Part shown: in pieces, positions 29,801 to 38,193 of the stretch
Position numbering within the stretch: the first letter of the stretch is position 1
Layout: the number at the start of each line of letters is the position of its first letter
Origin: Algibacillus agarilyticus
Lineage (GTDB): Bacteria > Pseudomonadota > Gammaproteobacteria > Enterobacterales > Alteromonadaceae
DNA length: 64,000 bases
Direction of reading: 5' to 3'
Assembly (NCBI RefSeq): GCF_003286125.1
Contig: NZ_QMED01000001.1
Span: forward strand, 1-64,000
Made by a program: the position numbers and the translations under genes
Notes under the pieces: model-generated
Database searches by the model: none
Told to the model about the DNA's origin: nothing
What the model saw: only the letters and a program-made list of their open reading frames with translations

Positions 29801-30071
29801 TGGCTTTTTGCCAAACCAGTCGCGCTAATTGCTTTTGTAAATCATTCTTAATAAAACGAGCTTCATCCGTCAGCGGAGTGCCAAACATGAAATCTTCTAA
29901 CCGTGAAGCCGTCGCATAACATTTGGGGTCACTTTTAGATTCAAGCGATTCAATTTCAGCGAGGATATTTTGTAAAGATTGAGAATATACCGATGATGAA
30001 AATACCGTAATAAACGTCAAAACAACCCACATCGCTGTATATATTTTTTTTGCGGTTTTTAAACACTTCAA
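26880..30071 (-). CDS. FG-GAP / ASPIC-UnbV (CRTAC1-like) exported protein
   Basis: A protein of about 1063 residues with an N-terminal signal segment ending near S-S-S-V-Y-S-Q-S. Residues ~1-480 are helical and not recognised. The C-terminal part has FG-GAP/VCBS repeats with calcium-type motifs such as DINNDGLPD, DVNNDGWQD, DYDNDGLLD, DLNGDFKPD, DFDNDGDDD and DYDGDGDQD, followed by an ASPIC/UnbV domain (A-I-G-A-R-L-E, then V-H-P-K-V-Q-H-V-G-L-G and W-P-N-G-R). The start is chosen as TTG at 30071: AGGAG stands eight bases before it, whereas the upstream GTG at 30080 is too close to that site. It is first in an operon with the DUF255 gene. Probably a beta-propeller surface or periplasmic protein; its function is not known. 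Confidence 0.8.
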   Translation of the reverse strand: MKCLKTAKKIYTAMWVVLTFITVFSSSVYSQSLQNILAEIESLESKSDPKCYATASRLEDFMFGTPLTDEARFIKNDLQKQLARLVWQKASAELLAVSAMSADDIKQAIHAHLSFSQNKEGHWLVNLAGQTQITIHQRDLRQYDSIAYSLRALLAVQQEQLLLSSPQLKLLSQPAIQYLKHVVNLYTLAVLKVADNKARMNNEYQVGATDLKSIWFGLNQPFFEKLAQADKDKTDAEIAKKSRPTQPAELVILKKTIAQKLKSYEAYNDINNQLFFRNLQVYFARVSWPQDPAEGKKLKGSFTEVLIGFASDLYLASQNNALANGHAVITESDVNQAVQQFIPHTINEYEDAIFFPNLPRSSRVVIEAYDMDAFRDSGVHWRYLQFAIEDKKFIPVLEPSPFSAELLAENIAQFGVLLWRTAGTLAIEQNKDRLSYSHFISALSLIQTRIDNHSAVSKQRQKTGEVTTSQNIASSALASTFDDVYFTDVTAQTGIKIEHRTSDWLNRLLRSYLPTGENTGVTTIPPAFGGGGVAAGDINNDGLPDVLILSGAGNRLYQNEHGRFIDITQKSGIDKWRRADSKTPGEPRQPLIADVNNDGWQDIIITYVNDAHRVYKNLGDGTFADVTAQSGLGGVNLVGGPATVFDYDNDGLLDIYITYFGDYINGQLPSLKRRNTNGIANKLFKNQGGFVFKDVTEQSGLDNTGWGQAVTHTDFNTDGLQDLIVGNDFGVNAYYLNQGAGKFKDVSAILGTDKPSYTMNIGLTDLNGDFKPDIYISNIVTMNKDEKYVLPSEDTRMKFNPEKLANMRVVEANDLFLSSSSVDSENMSAGLPQYSLSDLVGRGYSSTGWSWDADFFDFDNDGDDDLYVLNGMNEFNLYSSKNPYYTDPLSNEKKDILMPVSFKETNVFFTNQGGRLVNASRESGTDLLSNSRSAVYLDYDGDGDQDVILNNYHEAAVVLRNNSEALGHNWLEIKLVGKPSAGVNLDAIGARLEITTEQGNTVWREVHGSIGYMSVHPKVQHVGLGKAKGLSIKVIWPNGREQQVKTRAVNQRLTIQYDPTEAH

Positions 30072-30316
30072 ATGACCCACTCCTGATAAAGAAAAATTTC
30101 ACGTTTTAGTTAACGCCAAGCACTTAATATTCTGATGGCTAAACAATCATTTACATGAGCCATTGTAGTATTTGTTAAGGCCGCTTGCCAAGCGTTGTCA
30201 TGCTAAAGCGCATGTTTAAAAAGCGAGTTAAACATGGGTTAGACTATTTTGTCTTTTTTCTTATATACTAATTTGTATACGCACAATAATAACAATTAAA
30301 GCATGGAGCCATATCA

Positions 30317-33300
30317 GTGCCATTGGAAACAATCCAGCAAGCCGAAATCGCCATTCAAAACAACCAATACCAAACCGCTTTAGACTATTTTAAACAAGCG
30401 CATGATAAAGGGGCAACCGAACAACAAACTTTAAAAGGTATTAGTTTTGCCTTGTTTGGCTTAGGTGATGCACAAGGCGCGATAAATCAATTAAACAAAT
30501 ACGTAACGCTGATGCCTAAAGACGGTGAAGCGTGGCGCAATTTAGCCGTTATATTGCTCAAACAAAAACAAGACGATAAAGCCGTTATAGCGCTAACCAA
30601 TGCGATAAACAATAAAAAAGGCGACCCATTTTGTTGGCTTAATTTAATTCAATGCCATTACCGCTTAACACAATACAGCGATGCATTATTAATATTACAT
30701 CAAGCTAAAAAAGCGTTACCTAATGAATTACAAATAGGCAAAATTGAGTTTGAAATACAATGTGCGATCGACTCTTTAACGCTATCGCAAACCATAGACC
30801 CTCAACCTCTACAAAGACTCACTAAGCTTGCTGAAGAATGGAGCGAGAGCAACCCTTCTGCGGGTATTATTTTAGCATTTAAAGTTTTGCAAAGTGCAGT
30901 CACGAGCACACCAGAAACATTGCAAATATTACTTGAGTTGTTTTCAAAGTTTGCTTTTTATTATACCAACATTAACTTATCGTCTTACGGTTATGCTTTT
31001 GCCCTGCATTTAAATAAAGAATACGATAAAAGTGTACAGTGGTATTACACCGCAACAGTAACCAACCCCAAAAACGATCAATTATATTTAAATTTAGGGA
31101 TTGTGCTTCGCCAATTAAACCGACAAGACGAAGCCATTAGCGCTTTAGAGAAATCAGCACAACTCGGTAACCAAAGCGCAAAATTGCATGAAAACCTAGC
31201 CATTGCCTATACCGGTGTTGGACGCTTAACAACCGCTATTCAACACTACAAAATCGCTGCCGAGCAAATGGCACACGAACCCAAAGTACGTTTTTCATAC
31301 GGAATTGTACTCTTACTTAATGGGCAGTTTGATCAGGGTTGGGCAGAATATCAACATAGAATTAATGCCCTTAAATTAGCGCATAAACCGGCTAATACAA
31401 CAAACTGGACAGGACAATCACTGACCAATAAGCACCTCATTGTGATCCACGAGCAAGGCTTAGGCGACACAATCAACTTTGCACGATACATTCCTCTTCT
31501 CACGAGAAGCGCGGCAAAAATCACTTTAAAAGTACAAGCGCCCTTAGTTAATCAATTAAAAAACCTCGTCGGCGCGGGTGACAATTTAACGGTAATTTCA
31601 ACAAATGAAGTAACAGAGCCCAGTGATTATTTCTGTACTTTAATGGACTTGCCTGGGTTATTTAAAGCCAATATCGCCAATATTCCAACAACCATGCCTT
31701 ACTTGGCACCAATCGCTGAAAAAGTTAAATTTTGGCAACAAAAATTAAGTACGATCAAAATTAAAAAAGTAGGTTTGGTTTGGGCCGGAAACCCCGGCCA
31801 TGCCCGCGATAAAGAAAGAAGCCTATCATTAACGCATTTTTCTGCCTTGTTTAATGAAGACAACGTGCAATTTATTAGCTTGCAAATGGGTGAGCCACTC
31901 AAGCAACTCGATGAAGCCACCAATAACAATGTGCTCGACTTCAGTGAAGACATTAATGATTTTTCAGATACCGCCGCCCTAATAAGCCAATTAGATTTAG
32001 TGATCACTATCGATACGTCAGTGGCGCATATGGCAGGCGCACTTAATATCCCAACTTGGGTACTGATTAATTTTGTTCCTGATTGGCGCTGGTTAATGCA
32101 AGGTCGAAGCTCAATTTGGTATCCAAGCATCAGGTTATTCAGAGAACAAAATTTACACGATTGGAGCGCCGCATTAGCCCAATTACATCATGAATTTGGT
32201 TTATGGTTACATGGTGACAATTGGCTCGAAAATGAGCAATTATTTAAAGGTGTTGAGCAAAAAGAATATAACCTTGTTAGAAAAGCCACATTAGCGCGCT
32301 TAAAACACAACCCAGAAGATACCGAAGCACTTAGGGCTTTAGCTATGGTTGCAGATAAACAAGAGCAAACATCATTTGCTATTCAGCAGCTCGAAACCTT
32401 ACTTTATTGGCAACCCTTTGACCTAGATGCCCATATTCGCATTGGCCAGCTGTATCAAAAACAACAAAAATTCGAGCAAGCCTTAACACACTTTTTGACC
32501 GCACTGCCGTTGCAAACACATAACCTTAATTTGTATATATTAACCGCACAATGCTTTCACCGATCTCACCGCCAATACGAAGCGATCGCTTTGTATCACA
32601 AAGTATTAGAACAACAGCCCAATAATATTGATGCGTTAAGTGAATTAGGCAGCAGTTACAAACAAATAGGACAACATCAAAAAGCCCTTGATGTGTGGCT
32701 GCAAGCACAAAAAGTAGCCCCAGATCATATACAAACGCTGATCAGGTTAGGCATGCAACAGCTATTACTGGGTCACTTTAAAGCGGGTTGGCGCCATTAC
32801 AATGAGCGCTGGAAGACAGACCAATACAGCAAAGACCACATTTATAATACCTGCCCGGTATGGCAAGGTGAAAACGTTGACACCTTACTGATTTATGACG
32901 AACAAGGCTTGGGCGATACCTTACAATTTTTACGCTACGTTTGGCCTGCGGCGCAAAAAGCACAAACAATACATTTATTAATTAAAGACAAGTTACACTG
33001 TTTATTAAACCCCAATACGAGCTTATTACCTACTAACGTAAACTTAGTGCAAGGCATGACATTTCAAGGGGCTACTGATGCTCATTGCCCTTTGATGGCG
33101 CTACCTATCGTCTTAGGCATGGAATCAAACCCACTAGCCGAACAAGTCCCTTATTTACAATCTTCATCGTTACCAAGCTCGACTAACGCGGCATTAACAA
33201 ACAAACCGCTTATCAAACATAAAACGAACAGCAAAAACACAAATACCACAAATAACACAGAGACAAACGTAAAAGTCGGTTTAGTCTGGGCTGGCAACCC

Positions 33301-33820
33301 AGAACATTTAAAAGATCAATATCGCAGCATTCCTTTACCCCAATTAAGCCCTTTGTTTGAAACGCCCAACATTAATTGGTACTCGATACAAATGGGAGCC
33401 GCAACGGCAGAATTAGCCGAAACAACATTACCGATAACACGGTTAGACGATCAAATAAACGACTTTTCAGACACCGCAAACATAATGCATGAACTTGATT
33501 TAGTCATCACTGTTGATACCTCGGTAGCGCATTTGGCCGGCGCACTTAATATACCTTGCTGGGTACTCATTTCTGCCGACCCAGATTGGCGATGGTTACT
33601 CAATACAACTAAAAGTCATTGGTATCCTAATATGCGTTTATTCCGACAATCGCACATCTACCAATGGTCGCATGCCATACAAGCAGTAAAAGATGCGTTA
33701 GTTGAATTGGCATTAAAGCACAGCCAACATAAGGCCCAAAACGGTGACCAAAACCGTAAACATAACCCTAAAAGTATGAATAAAAAGCACAGCAAACAGG
33801 AAAGCCGATATGAGCATTAA
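30317..33820 (+). CDS. TPR-linked glycosyltransferase with two GT9-like cores
   Basis: 1167 residues in two similar halves. Each has a TPR array followed by a GT-B core of heptosyltransferase (GT9)-like type. The first core has IHEQGLGDTINFARYIP (~380), GLVWAGNPGHARDKERS (~490) and ITIDTSVAHMAGAL (~560). The second has IYDEQGLGDTLQFLRYV (~860), GLVWAGNPEHLKDQYRS (~990) and ITVDTSVAHLAGAL (~1065). The start is GTG, with GGAG eight to nine bases before it. The tail is Lys/Asn/His-rich. No signal peptide is seen, so it probably acts in the cytoplasm. TPR-coupled GTs often act on proteins, but lipid or sugar acceptors cannot be excluded. It overlaps the next gene by 11 bases. Confidence 0.82.
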   Translation: MPLETIQQAEIAIQNNQYQTALDYFKQAHDKGATEQQTLKGISFALFGLGDAQGAINQLNKYVTLMPKDGEAWRNLAVILLKQKQDDKAVIALTNAINNKKGDPFCWLNLIQCHYRLTQYSDALLILHQAKKALPNELQIGKIEFEIQCAIDSLTLSQTIDPQPLQRLTKLAEEWSESNPSAGIILAFKVLQSAVTSTPETLQILLELFSKFAFYYTNINLSSYGYAFALHLNKEYDKSVQWYYTATVTNPKNDQLYLNLGIVLRQLNRQDEAISALEKSAQLGNQSAKLHENLAIAYTGVGRLTTAIQHYKIAAEQMAHEPKVRFSYGIVLLLNGQFDQGWAEYQHRINALKLAHKPANTTNWTGQSLTNKHLIVIHEQGLGDTINFARYIPLLTRSAAKITLKVQAPLVNQLKNLVGAGDNLTVISTNEVTEPSDYFCTLMDLPGLFKANIANIPTTMPYLAPIAEKVKFWQQKLSTIKIKKVGLVWAGNPGHARDKERSLSLTHFSALFNEDNVQFISLQMGEPLKQLDEATNNNVLDFSEDINDFSDTAALISQLDLVITIDTSVAHMAGALNIPTWVLINFVPDWRWLMQGRSSIWYPSIRLFREQNLHDWSAALAQLHHEFGLWLHGDNWLENEQLFKGVEQKEYNLVRKATLARLKHNPEDTEALRALAMVADKQEQTSFAIQQLETLLYWQPFDLDAHIRIGQLYQKQQKFEQALTHFLTALPLQTHNLNLYILTAQCFHRSHRQYEAIALYHKVLEQQPNNIDALSELGSSYKQIGQHQKALDVWLQAQKVAPDHIQTLIRLGMQQLLLGHFKAGWRHYNERWKTDQYSKDHIYNTCPVWQGENVDTLLIYDEQGLGDTLQFLRYVWPAAQKAQTIHLLIKDKLHCLLNPNTSLLPTNVNLVQGMTFQGATDAHCPLMALPIVLGMESNPLAEQVPYLQSSSLPSSTNAALTNKPLIKHKTNSKNTNTTNNTETNVKVGLVWAGNPEHLKDQYRSIPLPQLSPLFETPNINWYSIQMGAATAELAETTLPITRLDDQINDFSDTANIMHELDLVITVDTSVAHLAGALNIPCWVLISADPDWRWLLNTTKSHWYPNMRLFRQSHIYQWSHAIQAVKDALVELALKHSQHKAQNGDQNRKHNPKSMNKKHSKQESRYEH

Positions 33821-36800
33821 TACCGAGCAGCAATTTGCCCAAGCCGAATCGCATTTAATGCAAGGTCGCTTCACCCAAGCGCTGACTACTTTTTCGCCTT
33901 TAGCGGCAATATATAAACAAAATCCACAATATTTTAAAGCGGTTGCAACCTGCTATTTTGGTTTAAAAGAGTATCAACAAGCTGTTAACGCTTTTGAGCA
34001 GGCTTATCAATTAGACCCTAACGATGCCAGTTTATTATCGGGCTATGGCACCGCGTTATATCAAAATAGACAAATTCAAGATGCCGTTGATAAGTTTTGT
34101 GTTGCGCTTAATCTGCAACCCGAATCCATCGACACACGCATAAAACTTATCGCCTTGCTTAAAGAATGTGATCATATTCAACAAGCACTCGTGGTTTTGC
34201 GAGATGGGTTAAAACATACCCCAAATGACACCACGCTCAATCAATTAAAAATAGAACTATCCGGCGTTGTATCATCAATAGAGCCGCCACCAACCCAGCA
34301 AAAGCCACTTAGCAATAATCAACAGCTTGAACAACTTTGGCAAAACCGAAAATTAGATCAATTGTTAGAAGCCGCCATAGAACAGCTCAATCAAGAATTA
34401 ACGACTGAAACAGCTGATGAGTTAATCGTTTACCTCAATAAAGTAAGCGAAGTACAACCTTTTTGGTGGCAAATTTGGCTAACCAAAGCCATGTGTTTAC
34501 ATAAAACCAACCGGGTTAAACAATCACTGGCTTTTTATCGTCAAGCGCTCGAAATCGATAACACGCAGTATGATTTATTACTTAATGCAGCAGTTGCATT
34601 TAACAGCCAATTTGAATTTAAAGCCGGCCAATATTGCTTAGATCGAATGCAGTATTTAGGTTTTGCGTTACCGATAAAAGCGTTAACCAGTTTGGGATTT
34701 TCTTTATTAGAAACTGGTCAATACGATAAAGCACTCAACGCTTATCAAACTGCACTCGCCAAAAAACCAGATGAAAACTCAGCCGCGTTCTCAATCAGTT
34801 TAATCCATCTAACGCAAGGTGACTTCTTAAAAGGTTGGCAAGCATATCGTTTACGTTTACCCAATATATCGCAATACAACCGAGCACTAAAACACAATAT
34901 TCCGGTTTGGCAAGGCGAATCACTCAGCGAAAAAACATTAGCGATAGTGTATGAGCAAGGTCATGGCGACACCATTCAATTTATGCGTTTTATTCCGCAG
35001 CTTTGCCAACAAGCAAAACGGGTTATTTTTCAAGTAAACCCACTGATAGCCAATTTGATTGAACATTTTGTTCGTGATGTTCCTAATATCGACATCATAA
35101 CCAGCAATGTAAACACTGGAGATTATTTGGTAAGTTTAATGGAACTAGGCCAAATATTGTCGCTCGATCAACATAAAATAGCGCGTTCATGCTCGACTTA
35201 TCTCGATGCCCCACAAGCAAAAATAAACCAATGGCAAAAACGATTTAACCAAACGGATAAAATTAAAATAGGCATTGCATGGTCGGGCAACCCCGATAAT
35301 AAACGTGATCTTATTCGCAGCATTTCATTTGAAAATATCGCCCCGTTGTTGGCGCTTAATGGCGTGCAATTTTATTCTTTACAAATCGACAATGCGATCC
35401 CTGCCCCATTTGATGAGTTCATTATAGATTTATCGGCTGAAATAAATGACTTCACCGACACGGCCGCTATTATTCAGCATCTTGATCTGGTGATCTCAGT
35501 CGATACAGGCGTCGCGCATTTAGCCGCAGCCATGGGAAAACCCGTATGGATGATGATAAGTTATGTGCCCGATTGGCGTTGGTTACTCGATCGTAACGAT
35601 AGCATTTGGTATCCGAGTGTGACTTTGTATCGACAAACACAAAACCAACATTGGCAGCCAGTAATCAAACAACTCCATGATGATTTAATCAGTCGCTTCA
35701 ATATACAATCAACAACAGAACACCACCTTAGCTTGTTACTATCGCAACAACATCATCGTTATGCATTAACACAAATACACAACCACGAAATGAGTCAAGC
35801 TGACTTAACAACTGAAATGTACTATCAAAAAGTACAAGCATTAGTCGGTACAAATCAACATGAAGCCGCGCTTGAACTCGCACTTCAAATTACGCAAGCC
35901 ACCATACCTAAAGCTCATAATGTGTATTACCAAGGTGTTGTCGCCACACAAACACACGATTATAAACAATCGTTTGATTGGTTAGCCCAAGCTTTTGCGT
36001 TAATGCCCACTAACATAGACTGGTTACTCAACTTAACAAAATGTGCAACCAAATTAGGACGCACAGGTTTTGCACTTGAACTTATCGCGATCGCCGAAAA
36101 AAGTGTGGGTTACCATCATCAGCTCATACTACAAAAAGCCTATGTGCATATGTGTAATCATGAGTTAGACCAAGCCGAAATAGTGCTGCAAAAAGGCTTA
36201 ATTCAAGATCCACAATTTCAAGGTTACCAATTTGCGCTTTCGCAGTTGCATTTATTTCAACAAAATTTCACCACGGCTTGGCGTTGGTTTGAACAGCGCC
36301 CGATTGATAAAAAAACAGCCCAAATAAAAAACAACGCCATATTGCCTGAATGGCGAGGTAATAAAGTACAAACAGCCGAGCACAAAAAATGTTTATTCGT
36401 TTATGGTGAACAAGGCATAGGTGACCAAATTATGTGCCTGCGCTATTTACCTTTATTGCTAACCTATTTTGACAAGATCAATTTACACATTCATGCCTCT
36501 TTGCCAACATTGATCAAAAACAGTTTAAGCCCAGCACACCAACAACAGGTTAATTTTGTGACCGGAGAGACGATCCCTGCCGATGCTGATTTTTGTATAT
36601 CGCTGTATAGCTTGCCTTATAAGTTGCAAAATAATTGGCACTATTCCAACTTTGGTCAAGCGTATTTAACCAGCAAACCGACACACAAGCGTCAAATTTC
36701 GCAATGGGTAACAACCAACCAAAATAAACTAAAAATAGGCTTAGTCTGGCAAGGCAGTAAACAGCATGAACGCGACGATGAAAGAAGTATTTCTCTTGAA

Positions 36801-37199
36801 AATTTCTTACCCATACTCGATTTAGAAGCCTGTGCATTTTGCAGTTTACAAATAGATAATCACGACTTAACACAACAAAAAACAAACCACGCCATGGGTA
36901 AAATAGCTGATTTCTCTGCGGGTATTCAAAACATGAATGATACAGCCAGTTTAATCAATCAACTGGATTTAGTCATTTCGATTGACTCAGCCGTTGCCCA
37001 CCTTGCGGGCGCACTCGGTGTACCTTGTTGGTTATTAGTGTCATACCTACCCAACCCAAGATGGCTAATCACCGGAGAAAAAAGCAACTGGTACAATAGC
37101 ATCACGTTATTTAGGCAGCCTCAAATAGGCGATTGGGAAGCCGTGATAAAACAAGTCGCTCAACAACTTAAAACGACCAAACTCGCAGTCCAGAATTAA
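33810..37199 (+). CDS. TPR-linked glycosyltransferase with two GT9-like cores (paralogue)
   Basis: 1129 residues with the same build as the upstream gene: TPRs then a GT9-like core, twice. Core 1 has VYEQGHGDTIQFMRFIP (~375), IAWSGNPDNKRDLIRS (~490) and SVDTGVAHLAAAMG (~565). Core 2 has VYGEQGIGDQIMCLRYLP (~865), LVWQGSKQHERDDERS (~975) and SIDSAVAHLAGALG (~1050). In each case the W-A/S/Q-G and D-T/S-x-V-A-H blocks are kept, so all four cores across the two genes look potentially active. AGGAAAG precedes the ATG, and the 11-base overlap with the previous gene suggests coupled translation and perhaps a complex. Acceptor unknown. Confidence 0.82.
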   Translation: MSINTEQQFAQAESHLMQGRFTQALTTFSPLAAIYKQNPQYFKAVATCYFGLKEYQQAVNAFEQAYQLDPNDASLLSGYGTALYQNRQIQDAVDKFCVALNLQPESIDTRIKLIALLKECDHIQQALVVLRDGLKHTPNDTTLNQLKIELSGVVSSIEPPPTQQKPLSNNQQLEQLWQNRKLDQLLEAAIEQLNQELTTETADELIVYLNKVSEVQPFWWQIWLTKAMCLHKTNRVKQSLAFYRQALEIDNTQYDLLLNAAVAFNSQFEFKAGQYCLDRMQYLGFALPIKALTSLGFSLLETGQYDKALNAYQTALAKKPDENSAAFSISLIHLTQGDFLKGWQAYRLRLPNISQYNRALKHNIPVWQGESLSEKTLAIVYEQGHGDTIQFMRFIPQLCQQAKRVIFQVNPLIANLIEHFVRDVPNIDIITSNVNTGDYLVSLMELGQILSLDQHKIARSCSTYLDAPQAKINQWQKRFNQTDKIKIGIAWSGNPDNKRDLIRSISFENIAPLLALNGVQFYSLQIDNAIPAPFDEFIIDLSAEINDFTDTAAIIQHLDLVISVDTGVAHLAAAMGKPVWMMISYVPDWRWLLDRNDSIWYPSVTLYRQTQNQHWQPVIKQLHDDLISRFNIQSTTEHHLSLLLSQQHHRYALTQIHNHEMSQADLTTEMYYQKVQALVGTNQHEAALELALQITQATIPKAHNVYYQGVVATQTHDYKQSFDWLAQAFALMPTNIDWLLNLTKCATKLGRTGFALELIAIAEKSVGYHHQLILQKAYVHMCNHELDQAEIVLQKGLIQDPQFQGYQFALSQLHLFQQNFTTAWRWFEQRPIDKKTAQIKNNAILPEWRGNKVQTAEHKKCLFVYGEQGIGDQIMCLRYLPLLLTYFDKINLHIHASLPTLIKNSLSPAHQQQVNFVTGETIPADADFCISLYSLPYKLQNNWHYSNFGQAYLTSKPTHKRQISQWVTTNQNKLKIGLVWQGSKQHERDDERSISLENFLPILDLEACAFCSLQIDNHDLTQQKTNHAMGKIADFSAGIQNMNDTASLINQLDLVISIDSAVAHLAGALGVPCWLLVSYLPNPRWLITGEKSNWYNSITLFRQPQIGDWEAVIKQVAQQLKTTKLAVQN

Positions 37200-37362
37200 T
37201 CATTTAAAAAGCTTACACGACAAAAAATGGGTCACTTTAACCTTGACCCTGCTCGGTTATTTTAGCTTACCAGCCGAAAAACCGCTGACAGGGTCGGACA
37301 AATGAGCCAAACCTATTTATTTAACTTTGACTTCAAAAATTTAAATAACATTCGAACGTTAC

Positions 37363-38193
37363 CTAATCCAATAGGTATTTATTTAGCGAGCGCTTTAGCT
37401 GCGCTTCTATTCTATCTTCACCACAGGGTGACGCCCCACTCCACTGATCAATTTTTTCACCATTAGGTAATGTCATGGTTTGAACGTCGTAACACAACCC
37501 ATCAACTTCAACTAACGCATTTTGATCGGTTATTTTCATATATTCATTTGATTGTAATTGCGTAGGCTGATTAGCTTTTATCGCCCTTCGCTTAGGCAAC
37601 ATAACAGATAGTCCACGTTGTTCACCAATACGGGTAGGCCGCTTTATTGTGCCTAGCCATTTATCTTCATCTTTTTGCAATTGCTTAGTGATCCGTTGCT
37701 GCCAATACAGAGTTGATTTAGGTTTTGATTGAGAAGATGATTTAGGTAGTGATTTTGGTTTTGAGACGGTAGCTGGCTTGACAGAAAGATCACTCACAGA
37801 AAGCTGAGAGCTAACAGTCGCGGTTGTACTTTTGGCAGGGTTGACGGGAGTTGAATCAACCCATGATTTCATCTTTGCTTTTAATGCTGGTTTTTCTGGT
37901 TTTGGTTTGTCTAGTTTTGGTTTATCTCTTTTTAACTTGGGTTTTGACTTAGATTGTATCTTTGGTTTTGCTACCACCTTAACCGATGGCTTTGAAGCGA
38001 TAACTCGCGGTAATATCGAAACACGAATAGGCGCTCGAATTGGGCCTGCCACCGAATTAGATGACCATACCGATGTATGCTTTGACGAAGCAGAATAGAG
38101 TATTTTTTCAGGTTTATCTATTTCCATCAGCACAATAAATAAACTAAACAAAGTAACAACCGCGACCTGATACCGTATCGGTAAACTAAACAT
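37363..38193 (-). CDS. Lys/Pro-rich membrane-anchored hypothetical protein
   Basis: 276 residues. An N-terminal hydrophobic segment (residues ~8-24) would anchor it in the inner membrane or act as an uncleaved signal. Residues ~70-165 are rich in Lys, Pro and Ser, with repeated K-P-K units. The last ~100 residues (from WQQRITKQLQKDEDKW) form a small folded-looking domain with two cysteines (L-C-Y-D-V and A-S-P-C-G-E). The layout recalls TonB-type periplasm-spanning proteins, but the C-terminal domain is not one I recognise. It is transcribed alone. Confidence 0.6.
   Translation of the reverse strand: MFSLPIRYQVAVVTLFSLFIVLMEIDKPEKILYSASSKHTSVWSSNSVAGPIRAPIRVSILPRVIASKPSVKVVAKPKIQSKSKPKLKRDKPKLDKPKPEKPALKAKMKSWVDSTPVNPAKSTTATVSSQLSVSDLSVKPATVSKPKSLPKSSSQSKPKSTLYWQQRITKQLQKDEDKWLGTIKRPTRIGEQRGLSVMLPKRRAIKANQPTQLQSNEYMKITDQNALVEVDGLCYDVQTMTLPNGEKIDQWSGASPCGEDRIEAQLKRSLNKYLLD

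Noticed and set aside
9887-37199. Phage defence or biosynthetic toxin system
   Set aside because: No nuclease, reverse transcriptase, NRPS/PKS, toxin-antitoxin or defence-type motif was seen; the enzymes point to glycan chemistry.
37240-37303. GACCCTG ... CAGGGTC inverted repeat after the TPR-GT genes
   Set aside because: The arms are short and the intervening 45 bases pair poorly. I could not tell a terminator or mobile-element remnant from chance.
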